From contig OZ246977.1 of the NCBI GenBank assembly GCA_965232465.1, positions 992,001 through 1,056,000 of the forward strand: a stretch of DNA of 64,000 nucleotides. Direction: 5' to 3'. Source of the DNA: G965232465 sp965232465. Its GTDB lineage: Bacteria; Pseudomonadota; Alphaproteobacteria; JAQWUY01. Of this stretch, positions 24,164 through 34,289 are shown piece by piece. The notes under the pieces are model-generated. The model was not told the DNA's origin, did not search any database, and worked only from the letters and a program-made list of their open reading frames with translations. Every line of letters starts with the position of its first letter. Position 1 is the first letter of the stretch. The translations under genes and the position numbers were made by a program.

Positions 24164-26239
24164 ATGGCACGAACCCCTATTGAAAAATATCGTAATATTG
24201 GCATTATGGCACACATTGATGCGGGTAAAACAACCACCACAGAGCGGGTATTGTATTACACCGGTAAGTCCTATAAAATTGGTGAAGTACACGATGGGGC
24301 GGCAACTATGGACTGGATGGAACAGGAACAAGAACGGGGTATTACCATTACCTCGGCGGCGACAACTTGTTTTTGGAATGACCACCGGATTAACATTATC
24401 GATACCCCCGGTCACGTGGATTTCACCATTGAAGTGGAACGGGCGTTGCGCGTACTTGATGGGGCGGTCGCTGTATTTGATGCCGTATCTGGGGTCGAAC
24501 CTCAGTCTGAAACCGTATGGCGTCAGGCGGATAAGTATGCTGTGCCTCGGATGGCGTTTGTCAATAAAATGGATCGTGTGGGTGCGGATTTTTATAATTG
24601 TGTCCATATGATGGTTGATCGTTTGGGGGCAAACCCTATGGTGATGCAATTACCAATTGGGGTGGAATCTGATTTTATCGGTGTGGTGGACTTGGTGCAA
24701 AACAAGGCTATTGTCTGGACGGGTGAAGAATTAGGGGCAAAATTTGAAATTCAGGATATTCCTGCGGATTTGGTGGATAAAGCGGAAGAATACCGTTCGA
24801 ACTTGTTGGAAATGGCCATTGAAATGGATGACGATGCTATGGAGGCGTACTTGGAAGGCGAAGAACCTAGCACAGAGGTATTGCAAAAATGTATCCGCAA
24901 AGGCGTACTGGAGGGGGCTTTTGTACCTGTAATGTGTGGTACAGCATTTAAAAATAAAGGGGTACAGCCATTGTTGGATGCGGTTGTGGATTACTTGCCT
25001 GCCCCCACGGATATTGGTGTTATGAAAGGCTTGGAAGTGGATGGCGATGGGGAAGTCTTACGCAAGCCAGATGATGCTGAGCCATTTTCTGCGTTGGCAT
25101 TTAAAATCATGAATGACCCATTTGTGGGGTCGCTAACTTTTATCCGCATTTATTCTGGTAAATTAGAAGCGGGGTCATATGCTATGAACTCTGTCAAAGG
25201 AAACAAAGAACGCATTGGACGGATGATGTTGATGCACGCCGCCGACCGTGAGGAATTAAAGGTGGCACATGCGGGTGATATTGTGGCGGTTGCGGGATTG
25301 AAAATTACCACAACAGGGGATACTTTGTGTGATTTAAATAAACAAGTGGTATTGGAACGCATGGAATTCCCAGATCCCGTGATTGAAATTGCCATTGAAC
25401 CCAAAACTAAGGCGGATCAAGAAAAAATGAGTATTGCCTTGAATCGTCTGGCGGCCGAAGACCCTTCGTTCCGCATTGCATCTGATGAAGAATCAGGGCA
25501 AACACTTATTCGTGGGATGGGGGAATTACACTTGGAAATTATTGTTGACCGTATGCGTCGGGAATTTAATGTGGAGTGTAATGTGGGGCAGCCACAAGTG
25601 GCATATCGTGAAACCATTTCGAAACCCACCCGCATTGAATATACGCATAAAAAACAGTCTGGTGGTGCGGGTCAATTTGCAAAAATCGTTGTGGAATTTG
25701 AGCCTTTGGAACCCGGTAACGAATTTGTTTTCGAAGAAAAAATTGTTGGTGGATCTGTTCCCCGTGAATATATTCCCGGTGTGGAAAAAGGTATTATTTC
25801 CGCCAAAGATAATGGTGCCATTGCCGGTTTTCCCGTGATTGACTTTAAGGCAACATTAGTGGACGGCGGATACCACGATGTGGATTCTAGTGTCATGGCA
25901 TTTGAAATTGCTGCCCGTGCTGCATTCCGTGAAATGCAGGCAGAAGCAGGGGCGAAGTTATTGGAACCTGTGATGGCGGTGGAAGTTGTAACCCCAGAAG
26001 ATTATATGGGTGATATTATTGGTGATTTGAACGCCCGACGGGGGCAGGTGTCCTCTATGGATAACCGTGGCAACGCCCGGGTTGTAAATGCTATGGTACC
26101 ACTTGCATCAATGTTTGGGTATGTAAATACATTGCGTTCGCTTTCACAAGGGCGGGCACAATACACAATGATTTTCGATCACTACGACCAAGTGCCACAG
26201 AATATTGTTGAAGAAGTAAAGGTAAAGTATTCTGCTTAA
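24164..26239 (+). CDS. fusA: Elongation factor G
   Basis: Translocation GTPase, 691 residues in the usual five domains. G-motifs are AHIDAGKTTTTER (P-loop), ERGITITSAA (switch I), DTPGHVDFTIEVERALRVLDGAV and NKMDRVG. Domain IV (QVAYRETI, GGAGQFAKI) and the C-terminal YNTLRSLSQGRA-like block (YVNTLRSLSQGRAQYTM) are complete. Normal str order between rpsG and tuf. Confidence 0.98.
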   Translation: MARTPIEKYRNIGIMAHIDAGKTTTTERVLYYTGKSYKIGEVHDGAATMDWMEQEQERGITITSAATTCFWNDHRINIIDTPGHVDFTIEVERALRVLDGAVAVFDAVSGVEPQSETVWRQADKYAVPRMAFVNKMDRVGADFYNCVHMMVDRLGANPMVMQLPIGVESDFIGVVDLVQNKAIVWTGEELGAKFEIQDIPADLVDKAEEYRSNLLEMAIEMDDDAMEAYLEGEEPSTEVLQKCIRKGVLEGAFVPVMCGTAFKNKGVQPLLDAVVDYLPAPTDIGVMKGLEVDGDGEVLRKPDDAEPFSALAFKIMNDPFVGSLTFIRIYSGKLEAGSYAMNSVKGNKERIGRMMLMHAADREELKVAHAGDIVAVAGLKITTTGDTLCDLNKQVVLERMEFPDPVIEIAIEPKTKADQEKMSIALNRLAAEDPSFRIASDEESGQTLIRGMGELHLEIIVDRMRREFNVECNVGQPQVAYRETISKPTRIEYTHKKQSGGAGQFAKIVVEFEPLEPGNEFVFEEKIVGGSVPREYIPGVEKGIISAKDNGAIAGFPVIDFKATLVDGGYHDVDSSVMAFEIAARAAFREMQAEAGAKLLEPVMAVEVVTPEDYMGDIIGDLNARRGQVSSMDNRGNARVVNAMVPLASMFGYVNTLRSLSQGRAQYTMIFDHYDQVPQNIVEEVKVKYSA

Positions 26240-26286
26240 AACAGTATATGTATGGTTATAAGTTATATTAAACAAGGAGACAAAAA

Positions 26287-27471
26287 ATGAGTAAAGAAAC
26301 ATTTGATCGTTCGAAGCCACATGTGAATGTTGGTACTGTAGGGCATGTGGACCATGGTAAGACCACATTAACAGCGGCCATATCGAAGGTGTTGGCGGAA
26401 ACCAGTGGTGGTGAGGCGACGGATTTTAACAACATTGATAAGGCCCCCGAAGAGCGGGAACGGGGCATTACCATTAACACGGCGCATATTGAGTATGAAA
26501 CGACACACCGTCATTATGCCCATGTGGATTGTCCGGGGCATGCGGATTATGTAAAGAACATGATTACAGGTGCGGCACAAATGGATGGTGCAATTTTGGT
26601 TGTAAACGCAGCGGATGGTCCGATGCCCCAAACACGGGAGCATATTTTGCTTGCCCGTCAGGTGGGTGTCCCAAAGATAGTTGTATTTTTGAACAAAGTT
26701 GACCAAGTGGACGATGAAGAATTGCTGGAATTGGTTGAAATGGAGATTCGTGAATTGTTGTCGTCGTATGAATTTCCGGGGGATGATATTCCCGTGATTG
26801 CGGGCTCTGCATTGGCGGCACTCGAAGGCCGTGATGATGCTATTGGTCGTGCGAAGATTTTGGAATTGATGGCGGCGGTTGATGCATATATTGAGACGCC
26901 GGAGCGGGATACAGACAAAGATTTTGTCATGCCGATTGAGGATGTATTTACGATTTCTGGTCGTGGTACGGTTGTAACGGGTCGTATTGAGGCTGGCATT
27001 GTCAATGTGGGGGATGAAGTTGAAATTGTGGGTATCCGTGAGACTTCGAAGACCACCTGTACAGGTGTTGAAATGTTCCGTAAATTATTGGATCGTGGTG
27101 AAGCGGGTGATAATGTGGGTGTATTGTTGCGGGGTGTGGATCGCAATGGTGTGGAGCGGGGTCAGGTGTTATGCAAGCCCGGTTCCATTTTACCGCATAC
27201 GAAGTTTAAGGCGGAGGCATATATTCTGTCGAAGGAAGAAGGGGGGCGGCATACGCCATTTTTCTCTAACTATCGTCCGCAGTTTTATTTCCGTACGACG
27301 GATGTAACGGGTTCGATTGCCTTGCCTTCTGGTACGGAAATGGTAATGCCGGGGGATAATATCACGATGGATGTGGAATTGATTTCACCGATTGCCATGT
27401 CCAAAGGTTTACGATTTGCAATCCGTGAAGGCGGGCGTACCGTCGGTGCCGGCGTCGTCGCAGAAGTGTAA
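26287..27471 (+). CDS. tuf: Elongation factor Tu
   Basis: Delivers aminoacyl-tRNA to the ribosome. The 394 residues contain GHVDHGKTTLTAAI, the switch and P-loop blocks ERGITINTAH and DCPGHADYVKNMITGAAQMD, NKVDQVDDEELLELVEMEIRELL, and the C-terminal GGRTVGAGVVAEV. Domain II keeps the tRNA-binding GRGTVVTGRIE. Preceded by AAGGAG. Only one copy is seen in the window. Confidence 0.98.
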   Translation: MSKETFDRSKPHVNVGTVGHVDHGKTTLTAAISKVLAETSGGEATDFNNIDKAPEERERGITINTAHIEYETTHRHYAHVDCPGHADYVKNMITGAAQMDGAILVVNAADGPMPQTREHILLARQVGVPKIVVFLNKVDQVDDEELLELVEMEIRELLSSYEFPGDDIPVIAGSALAALEGRDDAIGRAKILELMAAVDAYIETPERDTDKDFVMPIEDVFTISGRGTVVTGRIEAGIVNVGDEVEIVGIRETSKTTCTGVEMFRKLLDRGEAGDNVGVLLRGVDRNGVERGQVLCKPGSILPHTKFKAEAYILSKEEGGRHTPFFSNYRPQFYFRTTDVTGSIALPSGTEMVMPGDNITMDVELISPIAMSKGLRFAIREGGRTVGAGVVAEV

Positions 27472-27506
27472 CATTTACCACATATAGGGTATGTATTTTA
27501 AATTTT

Positions 27507-27542
27507 TATGGGGGATTGGTCACCGACAAGACTATCCCCATA
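27507..27542 (+). promoter_or_regulatory. Hairpin in the tuf-rpsJ gap
   Basis: TATGGGGGAT (27507-27516) pairs with ATCCCCATA (27534-27542) with one bulged G, and the loop contains GGT/ACC-type pairing. It lies 14 bases before the S10 start with no U-tract, so it is more likely an RNA structure of the S10 leader than a terminator. Confidence 0.4.
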
Positions 27543-27556
27543 TTAAGGAGTAAAAA

Positions 27557-27865
27557 ATGGAAAGTCAAAACATTCGCATTCGCTTAAAAGCTTTTGATCA
27601 CCGTGTACTGGATCAAAGTACCGAAGAGATCGTGGAAACAGCAAAGCGAACTGGGGCAGAAATACGGGGACCGATTCCCCTGCCGACCCGAATTGAAAAG
27701 TTTACTGTGTTGCGGTCGCCACATGTAAACAAAAAATCACGGGAGCAATTTGAAATGCGTACCCACAAGCGGGTATTGGACATCGTATCGCCCACGGCAC
27801 AAACGGTTGATGCCCTTATGAAGCTGGACTTGGCGGCGGGTGTTGATGTGGAAATTAAATTGTAA
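27557..27865 (+). CDS. rpsJ: Ribosomal protein S10
   Basis: 30S head protein, also the NusE antitermination factor. It has 102 residues. Conserved blocks are IRIRLKAFDHRVLDQS, the extended loop GPIPLPTRIEKFTVLRSPHVNKKSREQFEMRTHKR, and DVEIKL at the end. First gene of the S10 cluster, with AAGGAG upstream. Confidence 0.97.
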   Translation: MESQNIRIRLKAFDHRVLDQSTEEIVETAKRTGAEIRGPIPLPTRIEKFTVLRSPHVNKKSREQFEMRTHKRVLDIVSPTAQTVDALMKLDLAAGVDVEIKL

Positions 27866-27877
27866 GGGGACAACACA

Positions 27878-28606
27878 ATGCGTACAGGTTTAATTGCAAA
27901 AAAATTAGGGATGTCCCGAATCTTTGATGAACAAGGACGCCATATGCCCGTAACTGTATTGCATGTCGATAATGTGCAAGTGGTCACAGTTAAGACTGTG
28001 GAAACAGATGGTTATAATGCGGTGCAATTGGGTGCTGGCAAACGCAAAGTAAAGCATACTACCGCCCCCATGCGCGGTGTTTTTGCCAAGGCAAAAGTGG
28101 AACCAAAGGTCAAGTTAGCTGAATTTCGTGTGGCACAAGAAAACTTATTGTCTGCGGGGGACAGTTTGTCTGCGGAACATTTTATCAAGGGGCAAAAGAT
28201 TGATGCCACAGGTATCAGCATCGGCAAAGGATTTGCCGGTGCCATGAAACGCCATAATTTTGCGGGGTTACGGGCATCACACGGGGTGTCGATTTCCCAT
28301 CGTGCCCATGGTTCAACCGGTCAGTGTCAAGATCCCGGTAAGGTGTTTAAGGGTAAAAAAATGGCGGGACATATGGGTGCTGAACGGGTAACCATTCAAA
28401 ACCTAGAAGTTGTATCTGTGGATGCCAATCGGGGTATTATTCTTGTAAAGGGTGCGGTACCGGGGTATGCAGGCAATTGGGTATTATTAAAAGATGCGGT
28501 TAAGTCAAATGCCATTCCACAAGGGGCACCCACACCTGCGGGTTTATTGGTATCAAATGATGTACAAAATACTGTATCTGAAATGCCGGTGGAAGATAAG
28601 GAATAA
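27878..28606 (+). CDS. rplC: Ribosomal protein L3
   Basis: Early-assembly 50S protein near the peptidyl transferase centre. It has 242 residues, longer than the E. coli protein because of a C-terminal extension after the core, as in many alphaproteobacteria. Features are RTGLIAKKLGMSRIFDEQG, the central extension loop HNFAGLRASHGVSISHRAHGSTGQCQDPG and KKMAGHMG. Twelve bases after rpsJ. Confidence 0.96.
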   Translation: MRTGLIAKKLGMSRIFDEQGRHMPVTVLHVDNVQVVTVKTVETDGYNAVQLGAGKRKVKHTTAPMRGVFAKAKVEPKVKLAEFRVAQENLLSAGDSLSAEHFIKGQKIDATGISIGKGFAGAMKRHNFAGLRASHGVSISHRAHGSTGQCQDPGKVFKGKKMAGHMGAERVTIQNLEVVSVDANRGIILVKGAVPGYAGNWVLLKDAVKSNAIPQGAPTPAGLLVSNDVQNTVSEMPVEDKE

Positions 28607-28611
28607 AAATT

Positions 28612-29232
28612 ATGAAACAACAAGTTGTAAACTTTGAAAACAAAAAAGCAGGTACAATTACTTTGTCCGATTCTGTTTTCGGTTTGCCAATACGGGCGGA
28701 TATTTTAACCCGCATGGTAAATTACCAATTGGCAAAAAGACGGGCGGGAACGCACAAAGTAAAACGCCGTTCTGAGGTGCATATGACCGGCAGAAAGATG
28801 GTATCCCAAAAAGGATCCGGCGGTGCACGACATCATGCACGGTCTGCTAATATATTTGTTGGTGGTGGACGGGCGTTTGGACCAACCCCACGGTCCCATG
28901 CCACAAAATTACCGAAAAAAGTACGGGCATTAGCGTTAAAAACTGCCTTATCTGCCAAAGTAGCCGATGGTAAATTGGTTATCGTTGACGATGTGAAAAT
29001 GGACAGTCCAAAGACAAAAGCATTGGCACAAAAATTGGATACCATGGGGTTGCGTTCTGCATTAATTGTTACGGGTTCAGAAGTCGATGCAAATTTTGGT
29101 TTGGCGGCACGTAACATTATCAAGGTGGATGTATTACCCGTACAGGGGGCAAATGTATATGATATTTTGCGACGGGATACTTTGGTATTGTCAAAATCTG
29201 CTGTAAAAATATTGGAGGCACGTTTCAAATGA
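28612..29232 (+). CDS. rplD: Ribosomal protein L4
   Basis: 50S exit-tunnel protein, 206 residues. The tunnel loop RRAGTHKVKRRSEVHMTGRKMVSQKGSGGARHHARSANIFVGGGRAFGP is basic and conserved. L4 represses the S10 operon in E. coli; no such site is visible here. Its stop overlaps the rplW start by four bases (ATGA). Confidence 0.96.
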   Translation: MKQQVVNFENKKAGTITLSDSVFGLPIRADILTRMVNYQLAKRRAGTHKVKRRSEVHMTGRKMVSQKGSGGARHHARSANIFVGGGRAFGPTPRSHATKLPKKVRALALKTALSAKVADGKLVIVDDVKMDSPKTKALAQKLDTMGLRSALIVTGSEVDANFGLAARNIIKVDVLPVQGANVYDILRRDTLVLSKSAVKILEARFK

Positions 29233-29552
29233 GCTGGAAATTCTTAAACAAAAAATCGTTTTCTGAAGAGCGGTTGTTGTGTGTTATTACCAAACCGGTA
29301 ATCACCGAAAAGGCAACATTGGGTGCGGAAAATAATCAGTATACTTTTAAGGTATCGATGGATGCGACTAAGCCTGAAATTAAGGCAGCAGTTGAAAAAA
29401 TGTTTGGTGTAAAGGTAAAATCTGTAAACACCATGGTAAACAAAGGCAAAGTAAAACGCTTCCGTGGTGTTGTAGGTAGACGCATCAATTGGAAAAAAGC
29501 GGTTGTATCGTTGGTCGATGGACAAACCATTGATGTGGATATGGGCGTATAA
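29229..29552 (+). CDS. rplW: Ribosomal protein L23
   Basis: 50S protein at the tunnel exit and docking site for trigger factor and SRP. The 107-residue protein has ITKPVITEKATLGAENNQYTFKVSMDATKPEIKAAVEKMFGVKVKSVNTM as the core. It has a 15-20 residue N-terminal extension before the core; the start is supported by the four-base overlap with rplD, although a start nearer to the core is possible. Confidence 0.94.
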   Translation: MSWKFLNKKSFSEERLLCVITKPVITEKATLGAENNQYTFKVSMDATKPEIKAAVEKMFGVKVKSVNTMVNKGKVKRFRGVVGRRINWKKAVVSLVDGQTIDVDMGV

Positions 29553-29566
29553 GGGGGATTTGACAG

Positions 29567-30397
<831 letters not shown>

Positions 30398-30409
30398 GGA
30401 GATTAAAAC

Positions 30410-30685
30410 ATGGCAAGATCTGTATGGAAAGGTCCATTTGTTGATGGGTATCTTTTGAAAAAAGCAGAAGCTGTTCGTGAAAGTGGTCGTAAAGATGTGA
30501 TTAAAACTTGGTCACGGCGATCGACCATTTTACCCCAGTTTGTGGGATTGACCTTTGGCGTACACAATGGACGGAAGTTTATACCTGTGTTGGTAACTGA
30601 AGAAATGATTGGTCATAAACTTGGCGAATTTGCACCGACTCGTACCTATTGGGGACATGGGGCGGATAAAAAGTCGAAACGATAA
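30410..30685 (+). CDS. rpsS: Ribosomal protein S19
   Basis: 30S head protein contacting S13 and the P-site tRNA. Full length at 91 residues: RSVWKGPFVDGYLLKKAE, KTWSRRSTILPQFVGLTFGVHNGRKFIPV and GHKLGEFAPTRTYWGHGADKKSKR. An AAGGAG ribosome binding site precedes it. Confidence 0.97.
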   Translation: MARSVWKGPFVDGYLLKKAEAVRESGRKDVIKTWSRRSTILPQFVGLTFGVHNGRKFIPVLVTEEMIGHKLGEFAPTRTYWGHGADKKSKR

Positions 30686-30698
30686 GGAGAAAACTTAA

Positions 30699-31076
30699 AT
30701 GGGTAAAAAATCAATTACACGGAATCTTGCGGATACTGAGGCATACGCCATAAGCCGTAATTTGCGTGTCAGTCCACAAAAGTTAAACCTTGTTGCTGGG
30801 CTTATTCGGGGTAAAGATGTGCACAAAGCGTTGGCGGATTTGACATTTTCCAAGCGTCGTATCGCGGTTGATGTGAAGAAAACTGTGGAATCTGCCATTG
30901 CCAATGCGGAAAATAACCATGGTCTGGATGTGGACAGTTTGGTTATCAAAGAGGCATTTGTCGGTAAATCACTTGTAATGAAGCGGTTTCGGGCACGGGC
31001 ACGGGGTCGGGCTGGTAAAATTATAAAACCTTTTGCCAATGTTACCATTATTGTAAGCGAAAAGAAGGAGTCTTAA
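30699..31076 (+). CDS. rplV: Ribosomal protein L22
   Basis: 50S tunnel-wall protein, 125 residues. Family blocks are ISRNLRVSPQKLNLVAGLIRGK, AIANAENNHGLDVDSLVIKEAFVGK and the tunnel hairpin MKRFRARARGRAGKIIKPFANVTIIV. Three bases separate its stop from rpsC. Confidence 0.96.
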   Translation: MGKKSITRNLADTEAYAISRNLRVSPQKLNLVAGLIRGKDVHKALADLTFSKRRIAVDVKKTVESAIANAENNHGLDVDSLVIKEAFVGKSLVMKRFRARARGRAGKIIKPFANVTIIVSEKKES

Positions 31077-31079
31077 AAT

Positions 31080-31748
31080 ATGGGTCAAAAAGTAAATCCA
31101 ATTGGTTTACGACTGGGTATTAACCGTACATGGGATTCCCTTTGGTATGCGGATAAATTATATGCGGATAATTTACACGAAGATTTTCGTATTCGTGGTT
31201 ATATTGAAAAACACCTAAAATCAGCGGGTATTTCCCGTGTGGTTGTGGAGCGTCCTGCGGGTAAAGCACGGGTGTCGATTTATGCGGTGCGCCCCGGTTT
31301 GATTATCGGTAAAAAAGGGGCGGATATTGAAACTTTGCGTGCCAAATTACAGAAAATTTCAAAATCAGAAATTGCCTTAAACATTGTGGAAATTCGTAAA
31401 CCAGATATGGATGCAAAATTTGTGGCCGAATCCGTTGCACAACAACTTGAACGACGGGTAGCGTTTCGTCGGGCGATGAAACGGGCGGTACAAAACGCAT
31501 TGCGGGCGGGTGCCAAAGGTATTCGTATTAACTGTGCTGGGCGTTTAGGGGGGACGGAAATTGCCCGTACAGAATGGTATCGTGAAGGCAATGTTCCCCT
31601 GCACACTTTGCGGGCGAATGTGGATTATGCCACCGCAGAAGGACACACGACATATGGTGTTATTGGTGTCAAAGTTTGGATTTTCAAAGGTGAAATTATG
31701 GCACATGATCCGTCTGCCATGGATAAGCACTTGGGTGAAGGTCGTTAA
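31080..31748 (+). CDS. rpsC: Ribosomal protein S3
   Basis: 30S protein of the mRNA entry channel, with mRNA helicase activity. It has 222 residues: GQKVNPIGLRLGINRTWDSLWYA, the KH domain RPGLIIGKKGADIETLRAKL, and the C-terminal RRAMKRAVQNALRAGAKGIRINCAGRLGGTEIARTEWYREG. Shorter at the C-terminus than in some species but complete. Confidence 0.97.
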   Translation: MGQKVNPIGLRLGINRTWDSLWYADKLYADNLHEDFRIRGYIEKHLKSAGISRVVVERPAGKARVSIYAVRPGLIIGKKGADIETLRAKLQKISKSEIALNIVEIRKPDMDAKFVAESVAQQLERRVAFRRAMKRAVQNALRAGAKGIRINCAGRLGGTEIARTEWYREGNVPLHTLRANVDYATAEGHTTYGVIGVKVWIFKGEIMAHDPSAMDKHLGEGR

Positions 31749-31773
31749 TTAATTAAGGTAAGGAATAAGAAAA

Positions 31774-32187
31774 ATGCTAAGTCCAAAAAGGGTAAAATTC
31801 CGTAAACAGCATAAGGGGCGTATTCACGGTAATGCGAAGGGGGGATCTGAACTTGCCTTTGGTGATTTCGGTTTAAAAGCATTGCAACCTGAACGAGTAA
31901 CCGCCCGGCAAATTGAAGCAGCCCGTCGTGCCATGGTGCGTCACATTAAACGACAAGGTAAAGTATGGATTCGGATTTATCCTGATGTGCCTGTAACCAG
32001 CAAGCCCGCCGAAGTACGAATGGGTAAAGGTAAAGGGAGTCTGGATCACTGGGCATGTCGTGTAAAACCTGGGCGCATTATGTTCGAAGTATTGGGCGTC
32101 GAAGAAGAGCGGGTGCATGAAGCCTTTGCATTGGCGGCGGCAAAATTGCCGATTAAGTGCAAAATTGTAAAACGCATCGGATTATAA
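31774..32187 (+). CDS. rplP: Ribosomal protein L16
   Basis: 50S protein organising the A-site tRNA region. It has 137 residues: MLSPKRVKFRKQHKGRIHGNAKGGSELAFGDFGLKAL, the AARRAMVRHIKRQGKVWIRIYPDVPVTSKPAEVRMGKGKGS loop with the arginine hydroxylated in E. coli, and ALAAAKLPIKCKIV. A short 14-base gap precedes rpmC. Confidence 0.97.
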   Translation: MLSPKRVKFRKQHKGRIHGNAKGGSELAFGDFGLKALQPERVTARQIEAARRAMVRHIKRQGKVWIRIYPDVPVTSKPAEVRMGKGKGSLDHWACRVKPGRIMFEVLGVEEERVHEAFALAAAKLPIKCKIVKRIGL

Positions 32188-32201
32188 CAGGGGATATGGA
32201 T

Positions 32202-32408
32202 ATGACAAAAGTAGCAGAACTTCGCAAAAACAGCGACAGCCAGCTAAAACAACAACTGTTGCAACTTCGTAAAGAACAATTTAACTTGCGTTTTCAAGCC
32301 GCCAGTGGTCAGTTGGAAAATACCGCCCGTGTACGCCAAGTACGACGGGATATTGCCCGCATTAAAACGCTGTTGAACGCATCAAAAGCGGAAGTTAAGA
32401 AAGGATAA
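32202..32408 (+). CDS. rpmC: Ribosomal protein L29
   Basis: Small 50S protein beside the tunnel exit, 68 residues, mostly two long helices. The core LRKEQFNLRFQAASGQLENTARVRQVRRDIARIKT is typical. Of two ATGs six bases apart, the second (MTKVAEL) is chosen because AGGGGA lies seven bases before it and only one or two bases before the first. Confidence 0.93.
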   Translation: MTKVAELRKNSDSQLKQQLLQLRKEQFNLRFQAASGQLENTARVRQVRRDIARIKTLLNASKAEVKKG

Positions 32409-32413
32409 AAAAC

Positions 32414-32650
32414 ATGCCAAAACGCATTTTACAAGGGACTGTGGTATCCGATGCAATGGATAAGACGGTTACTGTGCTCGTAGAGCGTCGTGAAAAACAC
32501 CCTGTACTTGGAAAAATCGTCCGCAAATCGAAAAAATTTGCCGCCCACGATGAGACCAATAGTTTTTCTAAAGGGGATGTGGTTCGAATTCAAGAAAGTA
32601 GTCCCATTTCCAAGCGTAAATCTTGGGTTGTGATTACTGATGATGCCTAA
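32414..32650 (+). CDS. rpsQ: Ribosomal protein S17
   Basis: Early-binding 30S OB-fold protein, 78 residues: KRILQGTVVSDAMDKTVTVLVERREKHPVLGKIVRKSKKFAAHDETN and GDVVRIQESSPISKRKSW. Five bases after rpmC, in normal order before rplN. Confidence 0.96.
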   Translation: MPKRILQGTVVSDAMDKTVTVLVERREKHPVLGKIVRKSKKFAAHDETNSFSKGDVVRIQESSPISKRKSWVVITDDA

Positions 32651-32675
32651 TCGTATATACAGAAAGGATTAAGCT

Positions 32676-33044
32676 ATGATTCAAATGCAAACAAAATTGG
32701 ATGTGGCGGATAACTCTGGTGCACGGTCTGTGATGTGTATTAAAGTATTGGGGGGATCCCATCGTCGCACCGCATCCGTTGGCGATGTTATTGTTGTCAG
32801 TGTAAAGGATGCCATTCCCCGGGGGCGGGTGAAAAAAGGCACCATACACCGTGCGGTTATTGTACGCACAGCAAAAGATGTGCGGCGTCGTGATGGCAGT
32901 ATTGTAAGATTCGATAACAATGCAGCCGTACTTATTAACAAAAATGGTGAGCCTATTGGCACACGGATTTTTGGCCCAGTTGTACGGGAATTACGGGCAA
33001 AAGGGTACATGAAAATTATTTCGTTAGCTCCTGAGGTACTATAA
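32676..33044 (+). CDS. rplN: Ribosomal protein L14
   Basis: 50S interface protein, 122 residues: MIQMQTKLDVADNSGARSVMCIKVLGGS, VSVKDAIPRGRVKKG, RAVIVRTAKDVRRRDGSIVRFDNNAAVLIN and the C-terminal ELRAKGYMKIISLAPEVL. The AGAAAGGA ribosome binding site precedes it, and rplX begins one base after its stop. Confidence 0.97.
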   Translation: MIQMQTKLDVADNSGARSVMCIKVLGGSHRRTASVGDVIVVSVKDAIPRGRVKKGTIHRAVIVRTAKDVRRRDGSIVRFDNNAAVLINKNGEPIGTRIFGPVVRELRAKGYMKIISLAPEVL

Positions 33045-33045
33045 A

Positions 33046-33357
33046 ATGGTTGCAAAAGTTAAAAAAGGCGACAATGTAGTCGTAATTACCGGTAAAGACA
33101 AAGGAAAACAAGGGGAAGTTTTAAAAGTCTTACCAGCAAAAAATAGGGTTGTCATAGCGGGGATAAATGTGGTAAAACGACATACGCGTCCATCGCAACA
33201 ATCCGAAGGCGGTATCATCAGCAAAGAAGCAGCAATTGATGTTTCCAATGTTGCACATATCGACCCAAAAGACGGCAAACCCACACGGGTTGGCGTAAAG
33301 GTGGAAAAAGATGGTTCAAAAGTGCGTTATGCAAAACGCTCTGGCGAAACACTTTAA
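33046..33357 (+). CDS. rplX: Ribosomal protein L24
   Basis: Assembly-initiator protein of the 50S, with a KOW motif (KKGDNVVVITGKDKGKQGEVLKVLPAKNRVVIAGINVVKRHTRPSQ). 103 residues, close to full length. Immediately after rplN. Confidence 0.95.
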   Translation: MVAKVKKGDNVVVITGKDKGKQGEVLKVLPAKNRVVIAGINVVKRHTRPSQQSEGGIISKEAAIDVSNVAHIDPKDGKPTRVGVKVEKDGSKVRYAKRSGETL

Positions 33358-33396
33358 TTTATTAGTAATGGAATATACAAGAAAGGGATACAGCTG

Positions 33397-33960
33397 ATGT
33401 CTGATGTTAAACAGTATGTCCCACGGTTAAAAAGCTTATACGATACGACCGTTGCACCTGATTTGCAACAGGAATTTGGTTACAAGAATGTAATGGAAGT
33501 TCCCCGTGTTGAAAAAATCGTTATTAACATGGGTGTAGGCCAAGCCGTTGCGGACAAAAAACATATTATTTCTGCGGTGGAAGAAATGGAAAAAATCGCA
33601 GGTCAAAAAGCGGTTGTTACAAGGGCAAAAAGATCCGTTGCCACATTTAAATTGCGTGAGGGTATGCCCATTGGTTGCAAAGTAACCTTACGTAAAAATC
33701 GAATGTGGGAATTTTTTGATCGTTTGGTAAATGTTGCCTTGCCACGGGTACGTGATTTTCGGGGTTTAAGTCCAAAATCTTTTGATGGTCGGGGGAATTA
33801 TTGTTTGGGAATTTCTGAACAAACTGTATTCCCCGAAATTAACTATGACGATGTTAGTGCCGTGCGTGGGATGAATGTTATTATCTGTACAATGGCAAAA
33901 ACCGATGATGAAGCACGGGCTTTATTGGGGCGTATGGCAATGCCATTTGTGAAAAACTAG
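33397..33960 (+). CDS. rplE: Ribosomal protein L5
   Basis: 5S rRNA-binding protein of the 50S central protuberance. It has 187 residues: RLKSLYDTTVAPDLQQEFGYKNVMEVPRVEKIVINMGVG, RAKRSVATFKLREGMPIGCKVTLR and the DFRGLSPKSFDGRGNYCLGISEQTVFPEINYD loop. The C-terminal MAMPF block is complete. Confidence 0.97.
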   Translation: MSDVKQYVPRLKSLYDTTVAPDLQQEFGYKNVMEVPRVEKIVINMGVGQAVADKKHIISAVEEMEKIAGQKAVVTRAKRSVATFKLREGMPIGCKVTLRKNRMWEFFDRLVNVALPRVRDFRGLSPKSFDGRGNYCLGISEQTVFPEINYDDVSAVRGMNVIICTMAKTDDEARALLGRMAMPFVKN

Positions 33961-33968
33961 GGGGGATT

Positions 33969-34274
33969 ATGGCAAAAATTTCTGCAAAACAACGCAACCT
34001 AAAACGGGTACGATTGGCATCGAAGTATGCCGGGCGTCGTGCACGGTTAAAGGAAATCATCGATAATAAAGAATTGCCCTTAGAACAACGGTTTAAGGCA
34101 CAGTTACAATTGCAACAGGTGCCCCGTAACTCTAATCCAAATCGTATCCGAAATCGTTGTGGCGTTACCGGTCGTCCACATGGGTATTATCGTAAGTTTA
34201 ACATGTCCCGTATTAAATTGCGGGAATTGGCGAACCAAGGTAAGGTCCCTGGTGTTGTAAAATCTAGCTGGTAA
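33969..34274 (+). CDS. rpsN: Ribosomal protein S14
   Basis: 30S head protein of the long form without a zinc knuckle (101 residues, a single Cys in NRCGVTGRPHGYYRKF). This is the form usual in proteobacteria. ISRIKLRELA-type end reads FNMSRIKLRELANQGKVPGVVKSSW. Confidence 0.96.
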   Translation: MAKISAKQRNLKRVRLASKYAGRRARLKEIIDNKELPLEQRFKAQLQLQQVPRNSNPNRIRNRCGVTGRPHGYYRKFNMSRIKLRELANQGKVPGVVKSSW

Positions 34275-34289
34275 GAAAGGAAAACTCAA